Positions 17,633 to 26,930 of a stretch of DNA of 44,371 nucleotides are shown here, piece by piece. The stretch spans positions 1-44,371 of the forward strand of contig PKTE01000106.1 of assembly GCA_002869335.1 (NCBI GenBank), given 5' to 3'. A model generated the notes under the pieces. It searched no databases. It saw nothing but the letters and a program-made list of their open reading frames with translations, and was not told where the DNA came from. The stretch's first letter is position 1. Each line of letters starts with the position of its first letter. A program made the translations under genes and the position numbers. This stretch comes from Salinivirgaceae bacterium. Lineage in GTDB: Bacteria > Bacteroidota > Bacteroidia > Bacteroidales > Salinivirgaceae.

Positions 17633-17662
17633 TTGATCGCTGATGTAATTTAGCTATTTTTG
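17633..17662 (+). promoter_or_regulatory. internal promoter before the second FKBP lipoprotein
   Basis: TTG at 17633-17635, a 19-nt spacer and TATTTTTG at 17655-17662 fit the Bacteroidota -33/-7 consensus very well. The ATG lies 20 nt downstream at 17683. It would let the second and third FKBP genes be expressed apart from nrnA. Confidence 0.6.
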
Positions 17663-17682
17663 TTATATAAAGCATCTTTAGA

Positions 17683-18561
17683 ATGAGAATTGTTCTGTAC
17701 GTAATACTTATACTTGCTGCTTTCGGATGCAAAAAGAATCCTTATCCTTCATTTAGTGAAGTTAACGGTGGTGCGATCTATTATAAACTTCATATGTTTG
17801 GAGATGATCGTAAAACCGCTAATGTTGGAGACTATATAACCGCTGATATTGCCTATCAAACCATGGATGATTCTATCTTTTTCAGAGGTAAAAGAACATT
17901 TCAATTGGCAGAATCAGGGTTTGAAGGTAGTATAGAACAGTGTTTTATGATGATGGCACAAGATGATAGTGCCAGTTTTATAATAAGTGCTGATGGTTTG
18001 TTTGAAAAAACTCTTGAAACCAATTTGCCCTCTTTCATTCCGCCAAATAGTAAAATGAAAGTAGGAATCAAAATGTATATGATTCGTTCCGAAGCTGATT
18101 ATAAGCGCGAAAAAGAGGAGTTTTTAGCATGGATCGAGGATTTTGGTGAATATGAACAGACTGTTTTACGCCATTTTATTGAAGAGCAAAAGATTGATAT
18201 AAAGCCTAGTGAAACTGGAATGTATTTTATTCCATTGGAGCAAGGTGATGGACGGAAAGTTGAAAAGGGAGATATTGTAACGGTTAACTACGAAGGTAAA
18301 TTCTTGAATGGTGAGTTCTTTGATAGTACAGTTAAAAGAAAACAACCTTTTGAGTTTGTGTTTGGTACAGAATGGCAAGTGATTAAAGGTTTAGAGGAAG
18401 CTATTAGTCAAATGAGAAAGGGTGATAGAGCGTTAATTATTTTACCTTCAGAATTAGCATGGGGCGCTGATGGTTCCAGTACTGGTATTGTACCTCCTTT
18501 TACATCTGTGATATATGAAATTGAATTAGTCGATGTTAGGTCCAGAGAAGAACAGGTTTAA
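17683..18561 (+). CDS. two-domain FKBP-type peptidyl-prolyl isomerase lipoprotein
   Basis: A 292-residue lipoprotein with lipobox AAFGC (Cys16). The N-terminal half (about 25-135) reads as a degenerate FKBP domain: VGDYITADIAYQTMDDSIFF, FEGSIEQCFMMM, and PPNSKMKVGIKMYMI. The C-terminal half (about 185-285) is a canonical FKBP domain with VNYEGKF, FFDSTV, VIKGLEEAI and ELAWGADG, where Trp replaces the usual Tyr of AYG. A charged helix links the two, similar to the chaperone-plus-isomerase layout of Mip/FkpA proteins. It should act on periplasmic or outer-membrane proteins. The next paralogue starts 18 nt later, so they are co-transcribed; a good promoter lies just upstream. Confidence 0.88.
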   Translation: MRIVLYVILILAAFGCKKNPYPSFSEVNGGAIYYKLHMFGDDRKTANVGDYITADIAYQTMDDSIFFRGKRTFQLAESGFEGSIEQCFMMMAQDDSASFIISADGLFEKTLETNLPSFIPPNSKMKVGIKMYMIRSEADYKREKEEFLAWIEDFGEYEQTVLRHFIEEQKIDIKPSETGMYFIPLEQGDGRKVEKGDIVTVNYEGKFLNGEFFDSTVKRKQPFEFVFGTEWQVIKGLEEAISQMRKGDRALIILPSELAWGADGSSTGIVPPFTSVIYEIELVDVRSREEQV

Positions 18562-18579
18562 CTATAAAATTTTTATAAG

Positions 18580-19434
18580 ATGAGAAAAATTAGTATTGCG
18601 TTAATGATTATTTCATTGACCATGCTTTTTGCATGTGGTGGCGAAAAATTAGAGTTTAAAACTCATAAAGACGGATTTCAGTATGCGTTTATTGATCGCT
18701 CTGAGGCTGGTCTTTCACCCAGAGTAGGTGACGTAGTGACACTAAAAATAGCTATCAAGGCACCTAATGATAGTATTATTAAACGTACAAATTATTTCCG
18801 TACTCAGGTGCAAAAATCAAAGTTTAAAGGTGGAATAGACAATGCCTTACAATTTATGCATGAAGGTGATAGCATGGTTTTTTTAATTGATGCTTTAAAG
18901 TATTACAGAAATTATGAAAAAGGCGTTGTTCCTGTTTATTTGAAAGATGGTGATTTGCTTCGGTTTGATATTCGCATGGTAGATGTGAAGAGTATGAAAG
19001 AGATTGAAAAGGAGAGGACCTTAAAACAGATAAGTGGAAAGAAGCAGGAAATTATTGCATTAAAGAGCTTTTTACATCGTTCTGCTATAAGTGATTCTGC
19101 TGATTTGAACCGTGTTTATGTTAAAACACGCCGTAATGGTAATGGCCGAATTCCAGCTATGAAAAACACTGTTTCTATCCATTATTTTGGATATTTCGTA
19201 GATGGAACTGCTTTCGATAATTCTTATGAAAGAGGCAAACCATTTGATTTTACCTTGGGTGCAGAACAAGTAATTCCAGGATTGGAACAAGGAGTTATGA
19301 AAATGAAAGTAGGCGAAAAAGCTACTATCATTATACCTTCTCCTTTGGCGTATGGAGATGACGGATTACCACAAGCTAAGATTGCCCCAAATACAACACT
19401 TGTGTTTGATGTAGAATTACTTGACGTTAAGTAG
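18580..19434 (+). CDS. two-domain FKBP-type peptidyl-prolyl isomerase lipoprotein
   Basis: A 284-residue lipoprotein with lipobox MLFAC (Cys19). It has the same layout as its upstream neighbour. An N-terminal degenerate FKBP-like domain (about 28-135: VGDVVTLKIAIKAPNDSII, FKGGIDNALQFMHEGDS, LRFDIRMVDV) is followed by a charged helix and then a fully canonical FKBP domain (about 185-284). The active-site residues of FKBP12 can be matched in that domain: IHYFGYF, FDNS, FDFTLG, VIPGLEQG, and LAYGDDG. This is the most likely active isomerase of the three. It ends the operon at a perfect 28-nt palindromic terminator. Confidence 0.9.
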   Translation: MRKISIALMIISLTMLFACGGEKLEFKTHKDGFQYAFIDRSEAGLSPRVGDVVTLKIAIKAPNDSIIKRTNYFRTQVQKSKFKGGIDNALQFMHEGDSMVFLIDALKYYRNYEKGVVPVYLKDGDLLRFDIRMVDVKSMKEIEKERTLKQISGKKQEIIALKSFLHRSAISDSADLNRVYVKTRRNGNGRIPAMKNTVSIHYFGYFVDGTAFDNSYERGKPFDFTLGAEQVIPGLEQGVMKMKVGEKATIIIPSPLAYGDDGLPQAKIAPNTTLVFDVELLDVK

Positions 19435-19452
19435 AATACTGATAAAGGTTAA

Positions 19453-19499
19453 AAATAAATGAGGCTGTCCAATATATTGGACAGCCTCTTATTTTATTT
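19453..19499. terminator. strong bidirectional terminator
   Basis: A perfect inverted repeat of 2 x 14 nt (19461-19488, starting GAGGCTGTCC) flanked by an A-rich left side and TTATTTTATTT on the right. It separates the convergent FKBP operon and the YfhO gene. Confidence 0.9.
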
Positions 19500-19509
19500 G
19501 GTTAAATTA

Positions 19510-21945
19510 TTATTCTTTGTGCTCTTTGAAAAAAGTATTTCTTATTTCTATTGTAAAAGTAGCAATGATAAAGATTAGAAGTGCAAATGAACTTCCCATA
19601 GCAATTTGTCTACCCGTATAGTATGATTTTGGTTTAAACTCAAATACAATTTCGTGTTCTCCTTCTGGTATTTCAAGAGCTCTTAATACATAATTTACCC
19701 TAATATGCTCAACGGGTTGGTTGTCGATATAGGCATGCCAGCCTTTAGGGTAATAGATTTCTGAAAATACACCCAGCTGTTTTGTATTTGTTTTGGCTTT
19801 GTAAACCATCCTTTTAGGATCATACTTGGTTAGCTGAATTGATGCTAATGAGTCATTTGTATAGCTTGTGGATACCTTATCAGCAAAACGTTTATCTACT
19901 ATTGCTTCTTCTATCGGGTCGAAATTATTTAAGGCAGCTATTTCTTCATCTGCATTTTCAACAATTTTGGCTTTGCTCACAAACCAGGCATTGCCAATTG
20001 CACCCGGGTTCATTTGCGCTATAGGTTTATTATCTTGTCCGGTAGCTATAAAGTATTTTGTATTGAGCATATTTATAACTCGCATGTTACCTTTTGATAA
20101 ATGATAATCAATTAACTCTTGATAACGTTGCATTTTTGCTCCGTGGTAACCACCTAAACTATTATGAAAATATGATGTTCTTGAATCCTGATCCAGACGA
20201 GCCAGCGTATTGAATACACGATAATAAGACTGGTCCTGTAAGATTTGGTTATCTGCTCTATTAGCAGTAAATGGATTGTTTACTTTGCGCTCACGTACAA
20301 AATTATCATTATTAATATATCGCTTATTTATTGGCCACATATCTGCAATAAATAGTACGCCTAATGCTGCAATAAAATATTGTAATTTAAGCTTCTCTGT
20401 TACGTATACCCATACGACAGCTGCGGTCAATAGCAAAAATATTAGAGATCTGAAAGCATCACTTCTAACTAATGATGCCCTGTCGCTAACGATAGCATTT
20501 ATTATTTGTTGATTACCTAATTGTTGATCGCCAGGTGATGTGAAATCGCCTATTATCCCAGGAAATAAGGTGAATATTAGTGCAATTCCACCCATTATTC
20601 CAAGTGAATACTTAAGCGCATTTATGATTCTTTTCTTATCAACTTCTTTATTGATTAATTGCTGAATGGCAATAATGGCCATTAGTGGAACAGTAAACTG
20701 AGCAATTACTAATGTCATACTCACAGTTCTGAACTTATCATACATTGGAAAGTAGTCAATGAAGAGATCTGTAAACCACATAAAATGGCGTCCCCATGAA
20801 AGTAATATTGCCAAAATTGTGGCTGATAATAACCACCATTTTAATCTGCCTCTGATTATGAAAAGCGAGAATATAAAAAGCAACATTATTCCAGCTCCGA
20901 AATATACTGGTCCTGCTGTAAATGGTTGATCACCAAAATATAGAGGTAAGAATTTTACATATTTTTTAGCCTGGACTGGTCCATAATTTTGTTTGAGAAG
21001 TTCGTATGTTTTTGAGTTTTCATCGAGGCTCCCATGCGAAGATCCTCCCAAGATGTTAGGGATCAGTAGCGTAAGTGTTTCGTCAACTCCATATGACCAG
21101 GCTGTAATGTAGTCTTTATCTAATCCACCTTTGGATTTATTTTCGGAGTCTGCCGTTAATTCACTTTTCCCTCTTATTGAATAATCACCATATTCAGAAG
21201 TCATCCAAAGTTTTGTGCTATCACTACCTAACACTAACAAAGCAACTCCAGCCAATAGAGCCGATTTTTTCAGAAATGGAACTATATTTAATGGTTTTAG
21301 TGCTTTTATAAATTCTGTAATCCCTATAATTATTATTACAATTGCTGTATAATAGGTGATTTGAGGATGGAACGCTTTTAGCTGGAGTCCCAGAAAGAGT
21401 GCTGTCATAGCTGCACCAACCCACATCTTTTTTTGATATGTATGGTAAACACCTGCAATTACGCCCGGCAAATATGCAATAGCAACAGCCTTGGTCATGT
21501 GCCCGACTCCAAGTATAATAAAGTAATAAGATGAAAATGCATATGCAATAGCTCCGGTCATGCTTAGCCATGGATTTACGCCAAAAGCTAAAAGAGCCAA
21601 ATAGAAACTCAAAAGCGCAATAAACACATAAGAAGCAGGCCTTTGGCCTATCTGTAGTATGTCATTTACGTACATAAACAGATTGTTCTTTAATTTTACA
21701 GAGATGAGATAGGCTGGCATTCCTCCAAATAGCCTATTAGTCCATAATGCTTCTTCGTTATTTTGTTTTCTATAATCTACAAGTTCTTTTGAAGTACCTT
21801 TAAAGTGCGCAACATCACTTGATTCAAGTTTTTTACCTTCTAATTGCGGCGAAAAATAGGCATAGGAAATAATAAGAAATAATATTACAGCAATGGCATG
21901 CGGAATTGCTTTTTGAAGTATTTCGTTAATTTTTGCTTTGTCCAT
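19510..21945 (-). CDS. YfhO family polytopic membrane protein
   Basis: An 811-residue protein. About a dozen hydrophobic helices fill the first 540 residues, starting with AIPHAIAVILFLIISYAYF. An extracytoplasmic region follows (about 545-775), and a last helix near the C-terminus (SSFALLIFIIATFTIEI). The YfhO landmarks are ENEALWTNRLFGGMPAYL-like text near residue 65 and GVFSEIYYPKGWHAYID near 730. YfhO proteins are thought to be GT-C-like membrane glycosyltransferases (YfhO glycosylates lipoteichoic acid in Gram-positives). The role in Bacteroidota is unknown. It is monocistronic, on the opposite strand to both neighbours, and ends at the shared terminator. Proximity to the glycan cassette is suggestive only. 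Confidence 0.9.
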   Translation of the reverse strand: MDKAKINEILQKAIPHAIAVILFLIISYAYFSPQLEGKKLESSDVAHFKGTSKELVDYRKQNNEEALWTNRLFGGMPAYLISVKLKNNLFMYVNDILQIGQRPASYVFIALLSFYLALLAFGVNPWLSMTGAIAYAFSSYYFIILGVGHMTKAVAIAYLPGVIAGVYHTYQKKMWVGAAMTALFLGLQLKAFHPQITYYTAIVIIIIGITEFIKALKPLNIVPFLKKSALLAGVALLVLGSDSTKLWMTSEYGDYSIRGKSELTADSENKSKGGLDKDYITAWSYGVDETLTLLIPNILGGSSHGSLDENSKTYELLKQNYGPVQAKKYVKFLPLYFGDQPFTAGPVYFGAGIMLLFIFSLFIIRGRLKWWLLSATILAILLSWGRHFMWFTDLFIDYFPMYDKFRTVSMTLVIAQFTVPLMAIIAIQQLINKEVDKKRIINALKYSLGIMGGIALIFTLFPGIIGDFTSPGDQQLGNQQIINAIVSDRASLVRSDAFRSLIFLLLTAAVVWVYVTEKLKLQYFIAALGVLFIADMWPINKRYINNDNFVRERKVNNPFTANRADNQILQDQSYYRVFNTLARLDQDSRTSYFHNSLGGYHGAKMQRYQELIDYHLSKGNMRVINMLNTKYFIATGQDNKPIAQMNPGAIGNAWFVSKAKIVENADEEIAALNNFDPIEEAIVDKRFADKVSTSYTNDSLASIQLTKYDPKRMVYKAKTNTKQLGVFSEIYYPKGWHAYIDNQPVEHIRVNYVLRALEIPEGEHEIVFEFKPKSYYTGRQIAMGSSFALLIFIIATFTIEIRNTFFKEHKE

Positions 21946-22121
21946 AATACAGGTACTTTATGTTGATATTTTAAAAAGCGAACATACATTTTTTTTGTCA
22001 ATTTTCCTGACAGAATTTAGTTTTATTGCTATATCATATATTAGATATTTTAATTTGATCTTCCTTGGGGAATATTTAGATTTTTGCTTTTTTTGTTCTA
22101 TAAAATCAACTAATTATTTCT

Positions 22122-23303
22122 ATGAAACCGATAATTATTTTTGTTGCAGCTATAGTTTTCTTTTTTTTGAAAGGTTGTAATGAAAATAATCATTCAAATA
22201 AGCCAGAAGAAATAACTTTAAGTGTCATATTTAAAGATGGTAAGTTTAAAATTGAATCTGAAAATTCTAAAATACTAGATGTTAATGGTATTTATCTTTC
22301 TATAAAAGACGATACCGATAATTCAGTATTTAGTTTTAAACGTCTTTCGTTGCTTCAGATTGGACAAGTATACATTTCTGAGTCTATTGATTTGCAGCAC
22401 GGTAACTATATGCTTGAAGATTTTCTAATTGTTAATAGCAAGGATTCTGTCGTTTATATAGCTCCCAAAAAGGGATCTACTTATGCTCATTTAGTAGATA
22501 GTCCATTGGCACTTGATTTTGGCGTTTTTGCTGACCAGGATAAGACAGTGCATGTTGATGTTTTACCTGCCAACAGAGAAAAAGCTTTTGAGTATGGTTA
22601 TACCCACTTTAGTGTAGATATATTTAATCCGCTTTATGAAGGGTTGATTTTATATTTTCCTTTCAATGGTAGTTTTGAGGAATATGGTAGCGGGAACTTT
22701 CCATTTAAGGTGATTGGACCTGAACTATCAACGGGAGTAAATGGCAAATCTGAAACAGCTGCTTATTTTAACGGTATGGGAGCTCATATTGATTTGAATA
22801 ACGGAGAACCGATTATTACTGGAAAACAATTAACCATTGCAAGTTGGGTGAAATTGAATGGTTTAGGTGGAGGAATAAAATCTCATAATGCATTATTTCA
22901 GCAAAGAGATGATGATGCAACGGGAACTACTTCTAAATCAACTATAGTCTTAGTAGTAGATAATTCAGATCATCAAATATCTTTTGGGATTAGAGATAAT
23001 GAATCTTTAATTGAAGTGTTCGTATATCCTGCTCCAGCATATAATGAGTGGCACCATATAACCACTACTCTAAATGAAGCATCAGAAGTAGGCATTTATA
23101 TAGACGGTAAAAAAGTGTTAAATAGTAATTATAGTGGAAACTATAATTTTGTGACTTCAGTTGATAATGTTTCTATCGGAATTCATTCATATTTCAATAA
23201 TCAATTGAAAGGTGCTCTCAATGGAGAAATTTCTGATTTTAGAATATATAATAGAGCTCTTAGTGAAAAAGAAATAAAGGACCTGTATCACCTTAGAAAG
23301 TAA
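22122..23303 (+). CDS. LamG/concanavalin A-like domain lipoprotein
   Basis: A 393-residue protein with an N-terminal hydrophobic segment ending FFLKGC, a relaxed lipobox with Cys19. Residues about 25-165 form an unassigned beta-rich region. Residues about 175-393 are a LamG-like jelly roll: LILYFPFNGSFEEYG, AAYFNGMGAHIDL, LTIASWVKLNG, EWHHITTTLNEASEVGIYID and GALNGEISDFRIYNRALSE. These domains bind glycans or proteins outside the cell. It is therefore probably a surface or periplasmic lipoprotein. It is a single gene: divergent from YfhO across 176 nt and closed by its own terminator. Confidence 0.85.
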   Translation: MKPIIIFVAAIVFFFLKGCNENNHSNKPEEITLSVIFKDGKFKIESENSKILDVNGIYLSIKDDTDNSVFSFKRLSLLQIGQVYISESIDLQHGNYMLEDFLIVNSKDSVVYIAPKKGSTYAHLVDSPLALDFGVFADQDKTVHVDVLPANREKAFEYGYTHFSVDIFNPLYEGLILYFPFNGSFEEYGSGNFPFKVIGPELSTGVNGKSETAAYFNGMGAHIDLNNGEPIITGKQLTIASWVKLNGLGGGIKSHNALFQQRDDDATGTTSKSTIVLVVDNSDHQISFGIRDNESLIEVFVYPAPAYNEWHHITTTLNEASEVGIYIDGKKVLNSNYSGNYNFVTSVDNVSIGIHSYFNNQLKGALNGEISDFRIYNRALSEKEIKDLYHLRK

Positions 23304-23323
23304 GAAATTCATTAATATTCAAT

Positions 23324-23361
23324 AGAACCCGTTACACTATATGTAGCGGGTTCTTTTTTAA
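23324..23361 (+). terminator. terminator after the LamG lipoprotein gene
   Basis: A 13-bp stem (23324-23336 with 23342-23354, one T-G wobble) with a 5-nt loop CTATA, followed by TTTTTTA. Confidence 0.88.
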
Positions 23362-23403
23362 TATTCTTTTTGTTTAGTTTTCAAAATATCGTTGTAAATA
23401 TAT

Positions 23404-23411
23404 TAGTTTTG
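23404..23411 (+). promoter_or_regulatory. candidate -7 element of the glycan cassette
   Basis: TAGTTTTG matches TAnnTTTG and lies 29 nt before the ATG at 23441. It overlaps an upstream in-frame GTG (23411), which argues that this GTG is not the translation start. No TTG stands at normal -33 distance. Confidence 0.4.
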
Positions 23412-23440
23412 TGGATTGTACAAAATATTACAGGATTACT

Positions 23441-24610
23441 ATGAAAATCTTAATGGTATTGGAGAAAGATTTCCCGCCTGATACTCGTGTTCAAAATGAG
23501 GCTGAGTCGTTAATAAAGGCAGGTCATGATGTATATGTGGCTGCTTATTCTAGAAAGAAAGAGAATCTTGAGGGTGAAGTTCTTGATAATAAGGTTGTTG
23601 TTTTTCGAAAAAAGATTAGTAGTCTTTTAATAAAAAGTAGCGTTGGGGCATTAAAAGTGCCCTTGTATTTTAATTTTTGGAGAAAGTATTTATCTGAACT
23701 AATCCACAATAATAGCTTTGAGGCCATACATATTCATGATTTACCATTAGCACAGGTTGGCGTTGAAATGAGCAAAAAGTATAATATTCCAATTGTACTT
23801 GATTTACATGAGAACTGGCCTGCGCACATGGAAATGGCAACTCACACCAATACCTTTGTTGGAAAACTATTATCGTCGAACAAGAAATGGCGATTATATG
23901 AAAAGAAAATGACACAAGAAGCAGATGCTGTTATTACAGTGGTTGAGGAAATGAGAGATAGAGTTGCAGCACTTGGCATAAATAAAGAAAAGCTATCAAT
24001 AGTTTCAAATACACTGGAAATTGATAAGTTTCAACTACCAGAATTAAAGCCGGATCCGAATTATATAACAATGCTTTATGCTGGAGGAATAAATCTACAC
24101 AGAGGTGTGCAGGTTGTAATTAAGGCTATTCCTTTGTTGAAAGAAAAGTATAATAATCTTCGGTTTTGGATCATTGGAGCGGGTAGTTATGAGTCTTATT
24201 TAAAAGAATTGCTTAAGGAATTGAATATAGAAGATTATGTGCAATTTTTAGGTTGGCGCCCCCATAAGGAAATAGCAGCTCACCTTATGCAGTCTGATAT
24301 AGCCTTAATACCCCATTTAAAATCTGAACAAACTGATAATTCATCTCCAAATAAACTCTATCAGTACATGTATGCAAATAAGCCTATTTTGGCCAGTAAT
24401 TGTAATTCTGTACAGAGAGTAATTGAAAGTGAAAATGTTGGTATAGCATATCAACATGATGATGAGAAAGACTTTGCAAAGAAGTTTGAATATTTAGTTG
24501 AAAATAAAGATGCTTTTAAGAAAGGGCATGAAATTGTGGAGGATAAATATACATGGGAGAATTCCGCAGCTAAGCTAATTGAAGTATATCAGAATTTGAA
24601 AAAGAAGTGA
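23441..24610 (+). CDS. glycosyltransferase family 4 protein
   Basis: 389 residues from the ATG at 23441. A GTG 30 nt upstream stays in frame but adds an atypical peptide and overlaps a -7 element. It is a GT-B fold enzyme: an N-terminal acceptor domain (MVLEKDFPPDTRVQNEAESL, IHIHDLPLAQVG, LDLHENWP) and a C-terminal nucleotide-sugar domain (TMLYAGGINLHRGVQVVIKA, VQFLGWRPHKEI, NSSPNKLYQYMYANKPILAS). These are GT4-type retaining transferases that use UDP- or GDP-sugars for surface polysaccharide assembly. The sugar cannot be predicted. It is the first gene of a cassette with a second GT4, a sulfotransferase and a flippase. Confidence 0.92.
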   Translation: MKILMVLEKDFPPDTRVQNEAESLIKAGHDVYVAAYSRKKENLEGEVLDNKVVVFRKKISSLLIKSSVGALKVPLYFNFWRKYLSELIHNNSFEAIHIHDLPLAQVGVEMSKKYNIPIVLDLHENWPAHMEMATHTNTFVGKLLSSNKKWRLYEKKMTQEADAVITVVEEMRDRVAALGINKEKLSIVSNTLEIDKFQLPELKPDPNYITMLYAGGINLHRGVQVVIKAIPLLKEKYNNLRFWIIGAGSYESYLKELLKELNIEDYVQFLGWRPHKEIAAHLMQSDIALIPHLKSEQTDNSSPNKLYQYMYANKPILASNCNSVQRVIESENVGIAYQHDDEKDFAKKFEYLVENKDAFKKGHEIVEDKYTWENSAAKLIEVYQNLKKK

Positions 24611-24690
24611 AATTAAACCCAATAGTTGAACGTGTTCTAGATAAACGTCTATTTAATTGTAATTGATTGTTTTTTGATAAAAGAATGTAA

Positions 24691-25866
24691 ATGCAAGATC
24701 TAAAAGTACTATATATTACATCATGGTTTCCATTGAAAAATGCTCCAAATAGATGTGTTTTTTTTAGAGAACAGATAGTTCTTATTTCCAAAAGTTTAAA
24801 TGTTTCCATTCTTGAAGTTGAAACCGTTCCTATTTTCAAGATTAAAAAAATCTTTGCAAAGAATTCTTTGAAAGTAGAAAAACAAGGAAATTATAACATT
24901 TACAGAATACAGATTTATAGAGTACCACCGAAGAGAATGAAACTTAGAAATAAATACCTTAACAAGGTGGTTTGTGTGAACTATAAAAAAGTAATCTTAA
25001 AAGAACAGAAATTTGACCTTATTCATGTGCATGCCATGTGGCCAGGTGGTTTGTTCGGATATTTTATAAGCAAAAAGTTTGGGTTACCTATGGTAGTCAC
25101 AGAGCATGCCTCATACCTTGAATCATTGTTTCGTAAGGAATCATATAAATCAAATATTGAAAAGATTGTAAATCAAACTCTGCAGTTTTTTGCGGTTGGT
25201 TCAAAACTCAAAAAAATGTTTAGTAATTTCAATATTGATAATTGTGATGTAATACCAAACTTTATAAACTTTGAAAAGTTTACATATATCCGAAAGAGGA
25301 CAAGTAATGATGATGTTTTCTCATTAGCGATCATTGGCAATATAAATAGCAAAATAAAGGGACCTGATGTTATATTAAAAGCTTTAAATAAGGTAGTTAA
25401 TGAATATAATTGCAAATCAATTGTTCTTAATGTAGTTGGAACTAAACGTCTTGATGATGAATTTATTGAATATATTGCTAAAAATAATTTAGATCACAAT
25501 GTCAAATTGCAGGGATATATTCCTAATGATGCTTTACCTGAGTTTTTGTCAAATATGGACGCCTTAGTTATTTCAAGTAGAAAAGAAACATTTAGTATTG
25601 CAGGAATTGAAGCTATGGCGACTGGTATTCCGGTGGTATCTACGCGTTGTGGAGGACCAGAAGATTATATTATTGATGGGTTTAATGGGTATCTCGTTGA
25701 TAATGAGAATTATGAGGAGTTGGCTAAATCAATCTGCAAAATTATTCAAGAATATGATAAGTTTGATTTGCCTGAAATAAAAAAACATGCCTACAATAAT
25801 TATTCGCATGATGCTGTTATTCCAAAGCAATTAGAATATTATAATAATATATTGTCAAAAGAATGA
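24691..25866 (+). CDS. glycosyltransferase family 4 protein
   Basis: A 391-residue GT-B protein. The N-terminal half has LYITSWFPLKNAPNRCVFFR, LIHVHAMWPGGLFGYFISKK and VTEHASYLESL. The C-terminal half has AIIGNINSKIKGPDVILKAL and the E-x7-E region SRKETFSIAGIEAMATGIPV, which binds the sugar nucleotide in GT4 enzymes. Substrate and linkage are unknown. There are 80 nt between it and the preceding glycosyltransferase with no terminator visible, so both are probably on one transcript. It is only weakly similar to its neighbour, so it is not a recent duplicate. Confidence 0.92.
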   Translation: MQDLKVLYITSWFPLKNAPNRCVFFREQIVLISKSLNVSILEVETVPIFKIKKIFAKNSLKVEKQGNYNIYRIQIYRVPPKRMKLRNKYLNKVVCVNYKKVILKEQKFDLIHVHAMWPGGLFGYFISKKFGLPMVVTEHASYLESLFRKESYKSNIEKIVNQTLQFFAVGSKLKKMFSNFNIDNCDVIPNFINFEKFTYIRKRTSNDDVFSLAIIGNINSKIKGPDVILKALNKVVNEYNCKSIVLNVVGTKRLDDEFIEYIAKNNLDHNVKLQGYIPNDALPEFLSNMDALVISSRKETFSIAGIEAMATGIPVVSTRCGGPEDYIIDGFNGYLVDNENYEELAKSICKIIQEYDKFDLPEIKKHAYNNYSHDAVIPKQLEYYNNILSKE

Positions 25867-25921
25867 GTTCATATAATCTGAATGCCATAAGCAATTAAAA
25901 CATATAAACTAAGCAATAGTA

Positions 25922-26902
25922 ATGGATAAGCCAATTTTTATATTAGGATGCACAAAGTCTGGAACAACTTTAATGAGAAATCTTTTTGATGGTCATCCTG
26001 ATTTTTTTGTTATTCCTACAGAATCTCATTTCTTTCAACACACTAGAAGATGGGTTAGTTATTACACACGTAAGACAAAACCACAAGATGTCTCTATTGA
26101 TAACATCAAGAAGAATATGGTAAGTTGGATTGAGCTTAGCAATTCAATAACGCAAAAAATAACTGATGCATTTACTGAGGGGAAATGGAATATAGACTTA
26201 TTCAAAGAAACCATATTTTCAAAAGAAACTAATAATCTAAGAGAATTATTTGATTTATATATTCGCGCTATTTACAAGTCATTATATGGTAAAGATTTAA
26301 ATACTCAATTAAACTTTGTCGAAAAATCAGTAGAAAACGCTGAGTTTGCATTTGAATTGAAAACAATGTACCCAGATGCAAAATTTGTACACATAATAAG
26401 AAATCCATATTCTAATATTGTCGCATTTCGAAAATATATCTCAATAAATAGATTCCCTTACCTTAAAGGCTTGCTATTTTCAATGTACAATTCATATTAT
26501 TATTTAATGAAAAACATTGATTTTGTAGATAATTATCATGTTGTTGTTTATGAAGATTTGATATCTAATCCTGAGAAAACAATGAGAGATTTGACAGATT
26601 CATTGAATATTCCGTTTAATGAAAAGCTACTTTTTCCAAGTTTAATGGGTGAGAATTGGGGCGGTAATAGTACATCAAATGAAAAGTTCACAGGAGTTTC
26701 AAATAAAAACATAGACAAGTGGAAGAGTGAAATAACTTCTTTTGAAATAAATTTAGTAAATAGTCTTTTTAAGGGTGTTTTAGAAAAATTCAATTTTGAT
26801 ATCGTAAATCCATCAAAAAGTATTTATTTTCCTGCAAAAAAGGAATCTCCATATAAATACTTAATGAACAGGATGCTTTGGGTAAATTTTCCTAGATTTT
26901 AA
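25922..26902 (+). CDS. PAPS-dependent sulfotransferase family protein
   Basis: A 326-residue protein with the two PAPS-binding landmarks of the sulfotransferase fold. One is the 5'-phosphosulfate loop FILGCTKSGTTLMRNL near residues 6-21. The other is the 3'-phosphate segment HIIRNPYSNIVAFRKY from about residue 157. GHPDFFVIPTESHFF also fits the family. Such enzymes transfer sulfate from PAPS to carbohydrate or other hydroxyls; within this cassette a glycan acceptor is likely (inference). No signal peptide or membrane segment is visible, so it acts in the cytoplasm before export. The spacing is 55 nt after the GT4 gene and 28 nt before the flippase gene. Confidence 0.9.
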   Translation: MDKPIFILGCTKSGTTLMRNLFDGHPDFFVIPTESHFFQHTRRWVSYYTRKTKPQDVSIDNIKKNMVSWIELSNSITQKITDAFTEGKWNIDLFKETIFSKETNNLRELFDLYIRAIYKSLYGKDLNTQLNFVEKSVENAEFAFELKTMYPDAKFVHIIRNPYSNIVAFRKYISINRFPYLKGLLFSMYNSYYYLMKNIDFVDNYHVVVYEDLISNPEKTMRDLTDSLNIPFNEKLLFPSLMGENWGGNSTSNEKFTGVSNKNIDKWKSEITSFEINLVNSLFKGVLEKFNFDIVNPSKSIYFPAKKESPYKYLMNRMLWVNFPRF

Positions 26903-26930
26903 ATCAAAAAAATAATCTTAGCATATTGAT

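Noticed and set aside
21224-21571. 115-codon minus-strand ORF in another frame
   Set aside because: Inside the YfhO gene; composition is not protein-like and the YfhO frame is clearly coding.
23411-23440. GTG start ten codons upstream for the first glycosyltransferase
   Set aside because: The GTG overlaps a TAGTTTTG -7 element and adds a peptide not expected before the conserved MKILMVLEKD start.
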